The notes: a model not told the origin generated them from the sequence alone. DNA of 64,000 nucleotides from an uncultured Lachnospiraceae bacterium (GCA_947591155.1 CANQDA010000009.1:36784-100783); one strand, 5' to 3'; positions 8,992 through 17,816 are shown, numbered from the stretch's first letter. Translations and numbers: made by a program.

Positions 8992-9807
8992 TTATTTCAC
9001 CGCGCCAGTGATGCCTTCCGCAAAGCTCTTCTGCAGAATGAAGAACACAACGATCGTCGGAATGGAGCAGAACAGAACGGCCAGCATCAGCATACCGTAG
9101 TCCGTCACATATCCGCCCACCAGATTCGCCACAAGCATCGGCATCGTCAGGCTCTTTCCGTTCGTCATGATGACCTTCGGCCACAAATAACTGTTCCACG
9201 CGTTCATGAACGTGATCGTCATCGCCGCCGCGTAGGTCGAACGCATCGTCGGGAAGAACATGCGGTAGAAGATCTGGAACTCACTCAGACCGTCCAGCCG
9301 CGCCGCCTCGATGATGTCGTGCGGGAACGACCGCGCGCTCTGCCGGAACATCATGATCAGAAACGGCGTCGAGATGGTCGGAAGCATAAAGCCAATCGTC
9401 GTGTTGAGCAGCTTCGCGCTCGAGAACATCTGAAACAGCGGGATCAGAATCGCCGCGAACGGCACCATCATCGCGAGCAGAATGATCGACATCACGAGAT
9501 CCTTGCCCTTGTCGTGGTAGATCTCAAAGCCGTACCCAGCCAGAGAACACACCGCGAGCGAAATCAGCGTGAGAATCACAGAGTACTTGAAGGAATTGAT
9601 CATCGCCGCGCCCAGATTCTGGTTCGCGATCAGATTCTTGAAATTCTCGATAAGGTAAGTACCCGGAACCAGTTTTCCGCGGACGACCTCAACGCTCGGG
9701 TTCGTGGCCGAGCACGCCATCCAGTACAGCGGAAAGACCGAAATGATCGACACGATCGTCAGAAAAACATACTGCGCAATCTTTTTCCCTTTACTCACGC
9801 TTATCAC
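8992..9807 (-). CDS. Sugar ABC transporter permease (MalG type)
   Basis: This 271-residue inner-membrane protein has about six transmembrane helices. It shows the MalG-family ATPase-coupling loop, here EAARLDGLSEFQIFYRMFFP. With the protein encoded just upstream it forms the permease heterodimer of a carbohydrate-uptake ABC transporter (CUT1 class). Its start overlaps the end of the MalF-type gene by 17 bases, which indicates translational coupling. No ATPase gene is present in the unit, so the system probably borrows a shared MsmK/UgpC-like ATPase, as is usual for CUT1 transporters in Firmicutes. Confidence 0.92.
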   Translation of the reverse strand: MISVSKGKKIAQYVFLTIVSIISVFPLYWMACSATNPSVEVVRGKLVPGTYLIENFKNLIANQNLGAAMINSFKYSVILTLISLAVCSLAGYGFEIYHDKGKDLVMSIILLAMMVPFAAILIPLFQMFSSAKLLNTTIGFMLPTISTPFLIMMFRQSARSFPHDIIEAARLDGLSEFQIFYRMFFPTMRSTYAAAMTITFMNAWNSYLWPKVIMTNGKSLTMPMLVANLVGGYVTDYGMLMLAVLFCSIPTIVVFFILQKSFAEGITGAVK

Positions 9808-10684
9808 CTACTTTCATCTGGAAGAACGCCAAGATCGCCACCAGGATCAATATCACATAGGACAGCGCCGCGGCGTATCCGAAGTTTGGCACGTTCTGGA
9901 ATGACATATTGTATATGTAATGCGACATCGTGATCGTTGCGTTCGCCGGTCCTCCGCTCGTCAGGTTCACGGACTCGTCGAAGAGCTGCAGCGTGCCGTT
10001 TGTCGACATGATCGTCGTCAGAAGAATGGTCGGCTTCAAAAGCGGAATCGTGATCCGGAAGAACGACTGCATCGGGGACGCCCCGTCGATGCGCGCCGCC
10101 TCATAGACCGAATAGTCGATGTTCTGCAATCCCGCAAGATAGAATACCATATTGTACCCGGTCCACCGCCAGATCAGCGCGATGATGATGATGATGCGCG
10201 CGCTGGTCGGATGCCCCAGGAAATTGTAGGCAGACTTCAGAATGCCCAGATGGATCAAAGCATTGTTCACAAATCCGTCCACCGCGAAAAGCGAACGGAA
10301 GATGATCGCGTAAGAGACCAGAGAGGTCGCGCACGGCAGGAAGATCGCTGTGCGGAACAGTCCCTTGAGACGCAGGTCTTTGTTGTTCAGCATGGATGCC
10401 AGGATCAATGCCAGCACAAGCATGACCGGCACCTGTATGATCAGGTACAGAAAATTGTTCACAAGGGCCGTCTTGAAGATCTTGTCCTGGAACATACGGG
10501 TATAGTTGTAAATACCCGCCCACTTCATGTTTGCGCCGATACCCGTTTTAAACGAGAGAAGCAGAGCCCGGACCATCGGCAGGAAGCTCATAACGGCGAT
10601 CAGGATCGTCGCGGGAGCCAGAAAGACCCAACCGGACAGGCTGTGCTTTTTGCTGAGAGACATCTTCTTTCTCGGCTGACTCAC
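9791..10684 (-). CDS. Sugar ABC transporter permease (MalF type)
   Basis: The 297-residue membrane protein has six predicted helices. Its EAARIDGASPMQSFFRITIPLLKP loop region is the CUT1 permease EAA motif that docks the ATPase. It pairs with the MalG-type permease encoded immediately downstream. A stable hairpin separates it from the upstream solute-binding protein gene. Given the neighbouring lacZ, the likely cargo is a galactose-containing oligosaccharide, but that is inferred from context alone. Confidence 0.92.
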   Translation of the reverse strand: MSQPRKKMSLSKKHSLSGWVFLAPATILIAVMSFLPMVRALLLSFKTGIGANMKWAGIYNYTRMFQDKIFKTALVNNFLYLIIQVPVMLVLALILASMLNNKDLRLKGLFRTAIFLPCATSLVSYAIIFRSLFAVDGFVNNALIHLGILKSAYNFLGHPTSARIIIIIALIWRWTGYNMVFYLAGLQNIDYSVYEAARIDGASPMQSFFRITIPLLKPTILLTTIMSTNGTLQLFDESVNLTSGGPANATITMSHYIYNMSFQNVPNFGYAAALSYVILILVAILAFFQMKVGDKRE

Positions 10685-10730
10685 ATGTATTCCCCCTTTA
10701 CTGCATACGGCTTTCCCGTATCATGATAAG

Positions 10731-10766
10731 GGGGAACGGGTCCGAAGATCCGTTCCCCGCTTTTTT
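10731..10766. terminator. Intercistronic stem-loop between binding-protein and permease genes
   Basis: GGGGAACGGGTC (10731-10742) pairs over 12 positions, including one G-T pair, with GATCCGTTCCCC (10747-10758), closing a CGAA loop. The T run is on the plus strand only, so on the operon strand it more likely protects the binding-protein mRNA or lowers downstream expression than ends all transcription. Confidence 0.6.
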
Positions 10767-10778
10767 ATTGCCCGTAAA

Positions 10779-12056
10779 TCAGATGCCCATCGCAAATTTC
10801 ACGGTGTCTTCTGCTGTCTGGATCTCAGACTCGATGTCGCCGCCTGCGATCACGTTCGCGATAGCCGTCGCAACGGCGTCACGCGCCTCGTAGTAGTAAA
10901 CGCCCGTGTTGTTGCTCGGGGTCTGGCCTGCGAACTCAGTGAGTTTCGCGGATACAGCGTCGCCACCGAAGAACTCGGACGGCTCTGCGTACGCATCGCT
11001 CTCGCCTGCCGGAAGGTAGGTCGCCAGAGCGCCGCTCGGAAGGATGTTCTCGTACAGCTCAACGCTGCCGCCGAAGGTGGAGCCGAGGAAGTCAGTCGCC
11101 AGCTCTACGTTCTGGCAGTTGGAGGTAACGGCCCAGCTGGAACCACCGTTGTTGGAGTAGTTCGTCGCGCCGTCGATGCCATCGAGAGACGGCATGTTCG
11201 TCAGTGCCCACTTGCCGGACTGATCCTCTGCGGTCTGGATGGAAGCCATGATCCAGCAGCCGTTGATCGTGCCCGCTACCGTGCCCGCGTTCATCGTCTG
11301 GATGTACTCATCCCAGTTGTTGACCTCAATCATAACGCCAGAGGTAACCAGCTCCTGATAGGTGCCCATAACGCTCGTGAGAACATCGTTGCCGACCATC
11401 GCCGGATTGCCCTCTTCGTCAAACAGGCTCGCGCCCGCGGACTGCAGCATCATCATGATCAGATCGGACTCGCCTGCCTGCATGGAGAGAAGCGGTGTGC
11501 CCGTCGCATCCAGCACCTTCTTGCCAAGCTCAATGTACTCCGACCATGTGATATCCGTGAAGTCGTCGATCGTGAGGCCGGCCTGCTCCAGAACATCCGT
11601 CCTGTAAGCGCCTACCACGGTGCCGTTGTCGAACGGTACGCCGTAGTTCTTTCCGTCAACTACAGAGTAAGCTGTCTTCGCCTCAGCGAACTGCGAGAAA
11701 TCAATGCCGCTGTCGGTCAGATCCGTGAACGCGTCCGGATAGCTGATCACGTTCTTCTGGAACGCGTTGTCCTGCATCAGCAGGATATCCGGCAGAGTCG
11801 AAAGGTCGCCTGAGGAAGCCGCTGTGGTGAGGAGCGTCTGAACATCCTCCCACGGAGTCTCCACAACATCCAGCTTGAAATTCGGATGATCCTGCTGATA
11901 AACCTTCTCAGCCTCATACATCGCGTTCATGTTGAATGCAGGGTCCCAGCACCATACCGTAAGCTTCTCTTCCTCTTCTGCGGAAGTGCTCATGCAGGTC
12001 ATGCCAAGCACCATCGTCGCGGCAAGAATGCCGCTCAAAACTTTCCTGAACTTCAT
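10779..12056 (-). CDS. Sugar ABC transporter solute-binding protein
   Basis: This 425-residue extracytoplasmic binding protein captures a sugar for the two permeases downstream. It starts with a signal peptide (MKFRKVLSGILAATMVLGM) followed by an acidic segment SAEEEEKLTVWCWDP, typical of MalE/CUT1 receptors. The Cys in GMTC is not preceded by a good lipobox residue, so cleavage after STSA by signal peptidase I is as likely as lipidation. The body has the family fold with TTAASSGDLSTLPDILLMQD and the late EARDAVATAIANVIAG segment. An AGGAGGC site precedes the start. Upstream lie a -10-like sequence and a cre-like operator. Confidence 0.9.
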   Translation of the reverse strand: MKFRKVLSGILAATMVLGMTCMSTSAEEEEKLTVWCWDPAFNMNAMYEAEKVYQQDHPNFKLDVVETPWEDVQTLLTTAASSGDLSTLPDILLMQDNAFQKNVISYPDAFTDLTDSGIDFSQFAEAKTAYSVVDGKNYGVPFDNGTVVGAYRTDVLEQAGLTIDDFTDITWSEYIELGKKVLDATGTPLLSMQAGESDLIMMMLQSAGASLFDEEGNPAMVGNDVLTSVMGTYQELVTSGVMIEVNNWDEYIQTMNAGTVAGTINGCWIMASIQTAEDQSGKWALTNMPSLDGIDGATNYSNNGGSSWAVTSNCQNVELATDFLGSTFGGSVELYENILPSGALATYLPAGESDAYAEPSEFFGGDAVSAKLTEFAGQTPSNNTGVYYYEARDAVATAIANVIAGGDIESEIQTAEDTVKFAMGI

Positions 12057-12121
12057 TTACATTGCCTCCTTTTGTGCAAATTGTTTATATTTCAGCGCCT
12101 TTCCTGACGCTTTATGTACTT

Positions 12122-12160
12122 ATTGTAGCAATTAACAGAATACTAAAGTAATCGTTTTCA
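12122..12160 (-). promoter_or_regulatory. Promoter region and cre-like site of the galactoside transporter unit
   Basis: On the minus strand TGAAAACGATTACT (12147-12160) fits the CcpA consensus TGWAANCGNTNWCA at 13 of 14 positions. A -10-like TACAAT lies at 12122-12127, and the cre-like site covers the likely -35 region. Overlap of this kind predicts repression by CcpA when preferred sugars are present. Confidence 0.6.
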
Positions 12161-12163
12161 ATC

Positions 12164-12203
12164 AAAAAAAGAGCATTTTCAACCAAAATTGAAATGCTCT
12201 TTG
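12164..12203 (-). terminator. Terminator of the AraC-family gene
   Basis: AAGAGCATTTCAA and TTGAAAATGCTCTT pair, and on the minus strand are followed by a run of seven T (12164-12170). It separates the regulator transcript from the transporter promoter. Confidence 0.85.
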
Positions 12204-12251
12204 GTTATTTTTCACAATACTGGGCCTTATTTGATCTGCCTGAAGTCGTCC

Positions 12252-13199
12252 TCACTCCCAGCCGTCCTCGATGCTGACGCGGTATTCGCGCAGCTGCCCC
12301 TTCTGGGAAGATGGCCTCCGCCTCCAGCGGTGCGGCGGCATCTGCATGATCTTCTGAAAGTTCCGGTTGAAGGTGGAAAGCGAGATGTAACCGGTCTTCA
12401 TCGCGATCTCCTCGATCGAGGCGTCCGTCCGCTCCATCAGGTTGCAGGCCGTCTGGATGCGCACAAAGTTCACGTACTCCATCGGCGTCATGTTCATCAC
12501 ATCGCGGAAGATCCGCCGGAAATGCGTCTCACTCAGATTACACTGCTCCGCGAGCATCCCGATGTGGATCGGCTCGCTGTAATGCTTTCCTATGTAATGC
12601 AGCGCGTTGCTGATCTTCGCCTGACTGCTCCGATCCTCCACGTCCTGTCTGCGGGGCAACTCCCCTGTCGACAGTCGGGCGATCTCCACAAGCATCGCCA
12701 TCAGCAGCCCTTTGAGTTTTATTTTGTAATATTCGTCCTGACAGCGCAGCTCCCTGATGATCTCCTGAATCACACTCCCGAGTCCGGGATCGCCCTCATA
12801 GGTCAGAAAATACGCCTCCTTGTAGATGCGCTTCAGAAGCTCCTGCGCGAATCTCGGCTTGTCCGAACAGTTGTCGCGCAGAAATCCCTCCACATCTACA
12901 AACAGGTACTCCCAGCTACTGGTCGATTTCTTGTCCGGCCCGCTGATCGTATTGTGCGGATAGTTCGGTGGGATCACAGAAAAGGTGTTCGCGAAATACG
13001 GGCAATTTCGGTCATTCAGGACCAGCGTGCCCTCCCCGTCGTAACAGTAGCCGATCTCAAGGAAATTGTGAAAGTGAAGCAGCTCCACATCGCGCCCGTA
13101 GACGCGCTTCCAGTGCTCGCCGAGCAAAGGCAGCACATAGCTGCCCTGCGGCATCTCGTAATAGCGAAATTCGAGTTTCTCCTGCTTCTTCTTCGCCAC
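12252..13199 (-). CDS. AraC-family transcriptional regulator
   Basis: The 315-residue protein has an N-terminal cupin-like sensing domain (HFHNFLEIGYCYDGEG, VIPPNYPHN) and a C-terminal pair of helix-turn-helix motifs. The first HTH covers IHIGMLAEQCNLSETHFRRIF and the second IEEIAMKTGYISLSTFNRNF, at about residues 210-300. Such regulators usually switch on the neighbouring sugar operon when the sugar binds the cupin. It is transcribed in the same direction as, and just upstream of, the binding protein, permeases and LacZ, and it has its own terminator. The inducer is probably a galactoside, by context. Confidence 0.92.
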   Translation of the reverse strand: MAKKKQEKLEFRYYEMPQGSYVLPLLGEHWKRVYGRDVELLHFHNFLEIGYCYDGEGTLVLNDRNCPYFANTFSVIPPNYPHNTISGPDKKSTSSWEYLFVDVEGFLRDNCSDKPRFAQELLKRIYKEAYFLTYEGDPGLGSVIQEIIRELRCQDEYYKIKLKGLLMAMLVEIARLSTGELPRRQDVEDRSSQAKISNALHYIGKHYSEPIHIGMLAEQCNLSETHFRRIFRDVMNMTPMEYVNFVRIQTACNLMERTDASIEEIAMKTGYISLSTFNRNFQKIMQMPPHRWRRRPSSQKGQLREYRVSIEDGWE

Positions 13200-13293
13200 G
13201 GTTTTCCTCCTGCGTCGCGCTGTTTTCTGCTTTTTATTTTATCATACACTTCGGATTCAGGCAAGACAATGCCTTTTCCTCATATCTTCTCTT

Positions 13294-13449
13294 GTTACTG
13301 TTCACTCCGTGACCAGCGACGCGAAGCTAGTCCTTTAGGGTAACGCGCAGTTTGGACATACAAATTCGCTTCGCGAAGCCCAAACTGCCTCCTGAGTCAC
13401 TTTCTTACGGCCTCAGCAGCAAGTGCCTCGGCCTGGTCTGAACATTAAC
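13294..13449. repeat. Structured intergenic element (156 nt)
   Basis: Closing stem GTTActGTTCA (13294-13304) pairs with TGAACatTAAC (13439-13449), and GACCAG (13311-13316) with CTGGTC (13433-13438). Inside, GCAGTTTGG (13347-13355) pairs with CCAAACTGC (13380-13388) around the palindrome GCTTCGCGAAGC (13368-13379). It fills most of the gap between the AraC and subtilase genes. No ORF or T run fits. It could be an RNA or an intergenic repeat; the strand is unknown. Confidence 0.6.
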
Positions 13450-13485
13450 CTTCTCTTTCCAATTCTTCTGAGGTCAGGTATCCTC

Positions 13486-14382
13486 TCATACTCTCACAAG
13501 CTTTCTCAGGTCCGGCATCCCCCAGCCCTGCCGGTTCTTCGGGAAGCCCAGGTCGACCGCCGACTCCCGCAGCCGCATCTTTACCTGCACGTTCGTCAGA
13601 TACGGTTCCTTTTCCAGAAGCAACGCGATACAACCGCTCACCGCGGGCGCGGCCATCGATGTCCCGCTCTTGCGCGCGTAGTACTGTCCCTGCCGCCACA
13701 TCGGAGAACAGGAGATGATGTTGGTCCCCGGCACGACGAGCTCCGGCTTACAGACACACTCCTGCGTCGGACCACATCCGGAGTAGTTCGCGTTCACATT
13801 TCTCTGGCGACGCCAGAACTGGGTGGAAGACCCCACTGTGATTACTTTTCTGCTGTTTCCAGGCGCGGTGATGGTCATCGATCCCGGCCCCATATTGCCC
13901 GCGGCCGCCACGACGATCAGTCCGTTGTCCCACACCCGCTCCACATACTCCACCAGCAGTCTGGAGCCCTCGTCGTCCTCTCCCCTTGTCGTGCCCGCGG
14001 AAATGTTCATGACGCGGATATGATAACGTTCCTTGTTGGCAATCACCCACTCGATTCCCCGAAGAATATCAATGAGGCTCCCCTGACCTCTGTTATCCAG
14101 CACCTTGACATGGAGCAGGTTGCATCCCGGCGCGATCCCACGGTATCTCCCCATTGAGCTTCTTCCGTCCCCGCCCAGTATCCCGCTTACATGGCTTCCG
14201 TGCGATGCGTCGTCGTAGCATTCCATCCTGCCGTTTATCATATCCACAAATCCCACGATACGATCCGTGTAATCCGGATGCGGGCAGACCCCAGAGTCCA
14301 GCACCGCGACCGTGATTCCCCGTCCCGTAATTCCTGCCCTGTGGATCTCGTCCGCATGAAGCTTCGCTCTGACATGATCCAT
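13486..14382 (-). CDS. Intracellular-type subtilisin-like serine protease (S8)
   Basis: The 298-residue subtilase has a complete catalytic triad: Asp in VAVLDSGV, His in ASHGSHVSGI and Ser in SGTSMAAPAVSG. The oxyanion Asn is in AAAGNMGPG. There is no signal peptide or long propeptide, so it resembles the intracellular serine proteases (AprX/ISP class) of Bacillota. Substrates are unknown; cytoplasmic protein turnover is the usual suggestion. A Cys-rich loop (SGCGPTQECVCKPE) precedes the substrate-binding strand. The gene stands alone between the AraC-side structured element and the EAL gene, reading the same way as both neighbours. Confidence 0.92.
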   Translation of the reverse strand: MDHVRAKLHADEIHRAGITGRGITVAVLDSGVCPHPDYTDRIVGFVDMINGRMECYDDASHGSHVSGILGGDGRSSMGRYRGIAPGCNLLHVKVLDNRGQGSLIDILRGIEWVIANKERYHIRVMNISAGTTRGEDDEGSRLLVEYVERVWDNGLIVVAAAGNMGPGSMTITAPGNSRKVITVGSSTQFWRRQRNVNANYSGCGPTQECVCKPELVVPGTNIISCSPMWRQGQYYARKSGTSMAAPAVSGCIALLLEKEPYLTNVQVKMRLRESAVDLGFPKNRQGWGMPDLRKLVRV

Positions 14383-14510
14383 AATACTACCCTCCTGTCA
14401 ACAGGATATGCGCAAAAACCATGGGCGTGAAAAAAGGACATTCCTCCGGTCATTTGACTTTTGGGACATCCTCTCAGTCGGTCATATTCTTTTTGGAAGC
14501 TCTCCCACCA

Positions 14511-15704
14511 TCAGTCTTCCAGATTCTGGCACAGGGTAATCACCAACACGTCGTCCACGGACGGGTTTCTGACAAAGTAATCCGTCGTCTCGACCCTTCG
14601 ATAGATCCCATCGTCCCCTCTCTGGCGCGTAATGATGCGAACCCACTTCTCCCCGCGCCCATATGCATCCAGCAGATTGCTGATGTTGAACGTATCCCGG
14701 AAAAGCTGCTGATCCTCCGGCGCCATCGTCGACGCTCCATGCTCGATCAACTCTGAAAACACGCCGGTAGACGGGCAGGACTGGCTTGTGAAATTCTCGT
14801 AGGCCATCATATAGAAGCTGTTCCTTGTCAAATTCGAAAAAATCACCAGCGGATAGCGGATAAAGACAGCATCCATCAGCAGCTGCAGCGCGCTCGAAGG
14901 CGGCTGGATCACAAGGATGTCCTCCGGCTCCTCCAGCGCCCTGCGCTTCTCGCAGGCCTTCCAGAACTCCTCCTCCGGCATCGGCTTCGCAAACAGGAAC
15001 CCCTGGATGACCTTGCAGCCGCAGGTGCGCAGGAAGCCAAGCTGTTCCCTCGTCTCCACACCCTCCGCCACCGTCGTCAGCTTCAGTCGATGCGCGAAGG
15101 TAAAGATGCTTTCGAGCACGATGCGCTCCTTCTCGTCCTCACAGTTTCTGCTCAGCAGAGATTTATCGATCTTGAGCGTGTCCATCGCAATATCCTTCAC
15201 AAAGCTCAGCGTGGAAAGCCCGCTTCCGAAATCGTCCAGCGCCACAGGAAAGCCAGCGTCCCGCACTCCACGGACGAGATCTGCAATCCGCTCCCCATGA
15301 TCCACCAGCGCGGACTCCGTGATCTCGACAACCAGAAGACTGTGCTTCACCCCATATTCATCCGCCGTCGCGCAGAGTCTTTGTACAAAATCCGTCTCCT
15401 CCACATGCCAGCGAGAGAAATTGACCGAGATCGGGAACTGCCGTATCCCCTGCTCGCCCTGCCTGCGCAGGAACATACATGCCTGCCTGCAGATATGCCA
15501 GTCAAGCTCCGTGATCGCGCTTGACTCCTCCAGCACCGGTACGAATTCTCCCGGCGAAACCAGAGCGCCGTCCGGCTTCACCCAGCGCGCCAGCGCCTCC
15601 GCGCCCCTCAGCTTGTTCGTCAGCGCGTCGTACTGCGGCTGATAATACGCTCTTATTTCCCCCTCATTGATCGCTTTCATGATCTCCGGAACCGTATACG
15701 CCAT
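14511..15704 (-). CDS. EAL-domain cyclic-di-GMP phosphodiesterase with C-terminal PAS-like region
   Basis: The N-terminal 250 residues form an EAL domain that should hydrolyse c-di-GMP to pGpG. Signature residues are present: AEALARW (EAL), EITESALVDHG, DDFGSG (metal and loop 6), KIDKSL, VAEGVET and QGFLFAKP. The domain is therefore predicted to be active. The remaining 140 residues look like a PAS-type sensor (LMDAVFIRYPLVIFSNL... RRVETTDYFVRNP). A sensor placed after the catalytic domain is less common than before it. No GGDEF domain is present. The protein has no membrane segment and is likely cytoplasmic. The gene is divergent from the structured element and the shikimate dehydrogenase gene. 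Confidence 0.92.
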   Translation of the reverse strand: MAYTVPEIMKAINEGEIRAYYQPQYDALTNKLRGAEALARWVKPDGALVSPGEFVPVLEESSAITELDWHICRQACMFLRRQGEQGIRQFPISVNFSRWHVEETDFVQRLCATADEYGVKHSLLVVEITESALVDHGERIADLVRGVRDAGFPVALDDFGSGLSTLSFVKDIAMDTLKIDKSLLSRNCEDEKERIVLESIFTFAHRLKLTTVAEGVETREQLGFLRTCGCKVIQGFLFAKPMPEEEFWKACEKRRALEEPEDILVIQPPSSALQLLMDAVFIRYPLVIFSNLTRNSFYMMAYENFTSQSCPSTGVFSELIEHGASTMAPEDQQLFRDTFNISNLLDAYGRGEKWVRIITRQRGDDGIYRRVETTDYFVRNPSVDDVLVITLCQNLED

Positions 15705-15798
15705 AAAACATCATCCCCCAATATAATCTTGTCCTTTGTACCGCGTATGTACATTTGCATTATTGTATCAGAAAAAAGAGGTGGCTACAAGAAGAAAA

Positions 15799-16148
15799 CC
15801 TGTTTAATTCACTAAGTATACCGGACGCCCTCACAGGAATTGGCCAATACCACGGCGAAACCCGCTTCCGCTCGTTACGGTCACGCAACGGTACTAAGCT
15901 CATGCTACGCATTCGCTAAGTGCCGGCGGACCTCTACGGTTTGCCTTAGGTATTGCCAATTCACTGTACGGGCTGAGTATGCGAAAAGCAGCAGCATTTC
16001 ACGAACAGGAATCGCAGGGATTTCCGGGTGTTTTCCGGCACAAAGCCGTTCAATATCGGCTTTCCCTTGTAAAAGCCGATATTGCGGTTTTGACGGGAAA
16101 TACCCAGGAAGGGTACCGTTCGATTCCGTCCGGTGTTTGTTAAACAGA
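15799..16148 (+). repeat. Long structured intergenic element, copy 2 (about 350 bp)
   Basis: The element is bounded by inverted ends TGTTTAA (15801-15807) and TTAAACA (16140-16146). Within it GAATTGGCCAATACC (15837-15851) pairs with GGTATTGCCAATTC (15949-15962). A cloverleaf-like arm GGTACTAAGC/GCTAAGTGCC encloses ATGC-TAC-GCAT (15890-15924). The 3' core (16008-16127) has outer stem GGAATCG/CGATTCC, GGATTTCCGGGTG, a long hairpin with AATATCGGCTTT/AAAGCCGATATT, and CACC-or-TACC then AGGAAGGGTACCG. Copy 3 at 51557-51912 is collinear over its full length. The rest of the 15705-16291 gap shows only sequence leading into ydiB. Confidence 0.85.
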
Positions 16149-16291
16149 AATTTAGGGGTGGCGCGGATACGGGAAGTATGATAGAATGTACTTCATCGCG
16201 TCAACGCATTTATGTGATAAAGAATCGGACAGGATGATGCGGCGGCGCAAGTACATATTTTCGGGAAGAAGAACTGAAAGGATGAACTGAC

Positions 16292-17170
16292 ATGAGTGAA
16301 CGAATCACGGGACATACGGAGCTTCTAACTTTGATGGCGTACCCGATCCGGCATTCGCAGTCCCCGGCCATGCACAATGAGGCAGCCGCCTATCTGGGAC
16401 TCGACTACGCCTATCTCTGCTTCGACGTCGACCAGAGCAATCTGGAGGAGGCGATCGCGGCGATGCGTGCGCTGAAGGTGCGCGGCGGGAATCTCTCGAT
16501 GCCGAACAAGATCGCGGTCATTCCCTACCTCGACAGGCTCTCGGAGCAGGCGCAGATGTGCGGAGCCGTCAACACGATCGTAAACGACGATGGCGTACTG
16601 ACCGGGCACATCACGGACGGCATCGGCTACATGCGCTCCCTGAAGGACAACGGCGTCGACGTGATCGGCAAAAAGATCACGATCGTCGGCTGCGGCGGCG
16701 CCGGGAAGGCGATGATGGTGCAGGCCGCGCTAGACGGCGTGGCGGAGCTGTCCGTCTTCAACCGCCGCGACGAATTCCACCAGCGCGGTATTGACACGGT
16801 CGAGCTGCTGAATGACAAGACGGACTGCAAGGCCAGTTTCTACGACCTCGAGGATCTGGACCGCCTGAAAGCGGAGATCGCCGACAGTGTGCTGCTCGCT
16901 AACGCGACGAGCCTCGGCATGAAGCCGCAGGAGGGGCTGACCTACATACCGGACGCAAGCTTTTTCCGCCCGGATCTGATCGTAACCGACGCGATCTATG
17001 CGCCGGAAGAGACCAAGCTTTTGCGAATGGCGCGCGAGGCCGGCTGCCGCACGATGAACGGCCGCGGCATGATGCTCTTCCAGGGCGCTGCGTCCTTCAA
17101 GCTCTGGACCGGGCAGGACATGCCAATCGAACACATGAAGGAAGTGCTGGGGATACACTATGATCTCTAA
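16292..17170 (+). CDS. Quinate/shikimate dehydrogenase, YdiB-like
   Basis: The 292-residue protein interconverts shikimate (or quinate) and 3-dehydro forms with NAD(P). It keeps the family marks: SQSPAMHN for substrate binding, catalytic Lys in LSMPNK, GAVNTIVND, the Rossmann loop GCGGAGKA and the C-terminal MLFQGA... LWTG. The LSMPNK motif, FNRRDEF after the cofactor strand and LWTGQDMP match E. coli YdiB rather than classical AroE. YdiB accepts quinate and NAD. It lies directly before a TRAP transporter on the same strand, which suggests a catabolic or salvage role for imported cyclic polyol acids. GAAAGGA lies about 11 bases before the start. Confidence 0.9.
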   Translation: MSERITGHTELLTLMAYPIRHSQSPAMHNEAAAYLGLDYAYLCFDVDQSNLEEAIAAMRALKVRGGNLSMPNKIAVIPYLDRLSEQAQMCGAVNTIVNDDGVLTGHITDGIGYMRSLKDNGVDVIGKKITIVGCGGAGKAMMVQAALDGVAELSVFNRRDEFHQRGIDTVELLNDKTDCKASFYDLEDLDRLKAEIADSVLLANATSLGMKPQEGLTYIPDASFFRPDLIVTDAIYAPEETKLLRMAREAGCRTMNGRGMMLFQGAASFKLWTGQDMPIEHMKEVLGIHYDL

Positions 17171-17327
17171 TCCTGCCCTGAAGCCGTTCACAGCTCTGTA
17201 ATGTCTCGCCGCCGGCGATCTGCACCTGCAAACGCCTGAGACATAACAATTCTGACTTCGCGGCATTGCATGTATCCCTGCATTTTGTGTGTGCGAAAAA
17301 ATTACATAATTAAAGGAGAACAAATTC

Positions 17328-17816
17328 ATGAAATTTCTGAAATGGCTCGACGATAATCTGGAGGAAACGATCCTGATCCTCCTGCTGATCTGCATGGTCG
17401 TCATCATGGGAATGCAGATCCTGGCGCGCTACGCGTTCAACACCTCTCTGAGCTGGTCGGAGGAGCTGACCCAGTACCTCTTCGTCTGGTCGGTGTTCTT
17501 AAGCATCAGCTACTGCGTGAAAAAGCGTATATCGATCAAGATCGAACAATTCTTAAGCATCCTGCCCGCAAAGGGTCAGACTGGACTGCGCCTGCTGCGC
17601 CATACGTTGGTATTCATTTTCTGCCTGATCATGATCCCGTACTGCGTGACCTATGTGCGCCAGGCGATCGATCTGCAGGCGACCAGCGCGGCCCTGCACA
17701 TCCCGATGTATTTCATCCAGTCGGCCCCGCTTGTCGGCTTTCTGCTGCTGACCGTGCGCGTCTTCCAGGCGTGGCTGCGCGAAGCGAAAAATCTGTTCGG
17801 AGGTAAGAAATCATGA
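17328..17816 (+). CDS. dctQ: TRAP transporter small permease (DctQ type)
   Basis: This 162-residue membrane protein with four helices is the small subunit of a tripartite ATP-independent periplasmic transporter. It shows the family pattern near the N-terminus: ILARYAFNTSLSWSEELTQYLFVW, matching the usual RY-F-N-SWTEE motif. AAAGGAG precedes the start and its end overlaps the large permease gene by four bases (ATGA). With DctM and DctP it drives sodium- or proton-coupled uptake of an organic acid. Confidence 0.93.
   Translation: MKFLKWLDDNLEETILILLLICMVVIMGMQILARYAFNTSLSWSEELTQYLFVWSVFLSISYCVKKRISIKIEQFLSILPAKGQTGLRLLRHTLVFIFCLIMIPYCVTYVRQAIDLQATSAALHIPMYFIQSAPLVGFLLLTVRVFQAWLREAKNLFGGKKS

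Noticed and set aside
14395..14470. Terminator hairpin for the EAL gene
   Set aside because: The AGGATGTCC / GGAATGTCCT pairing is weak with two G-T pairs, although a T run follows; too uncertain to list.
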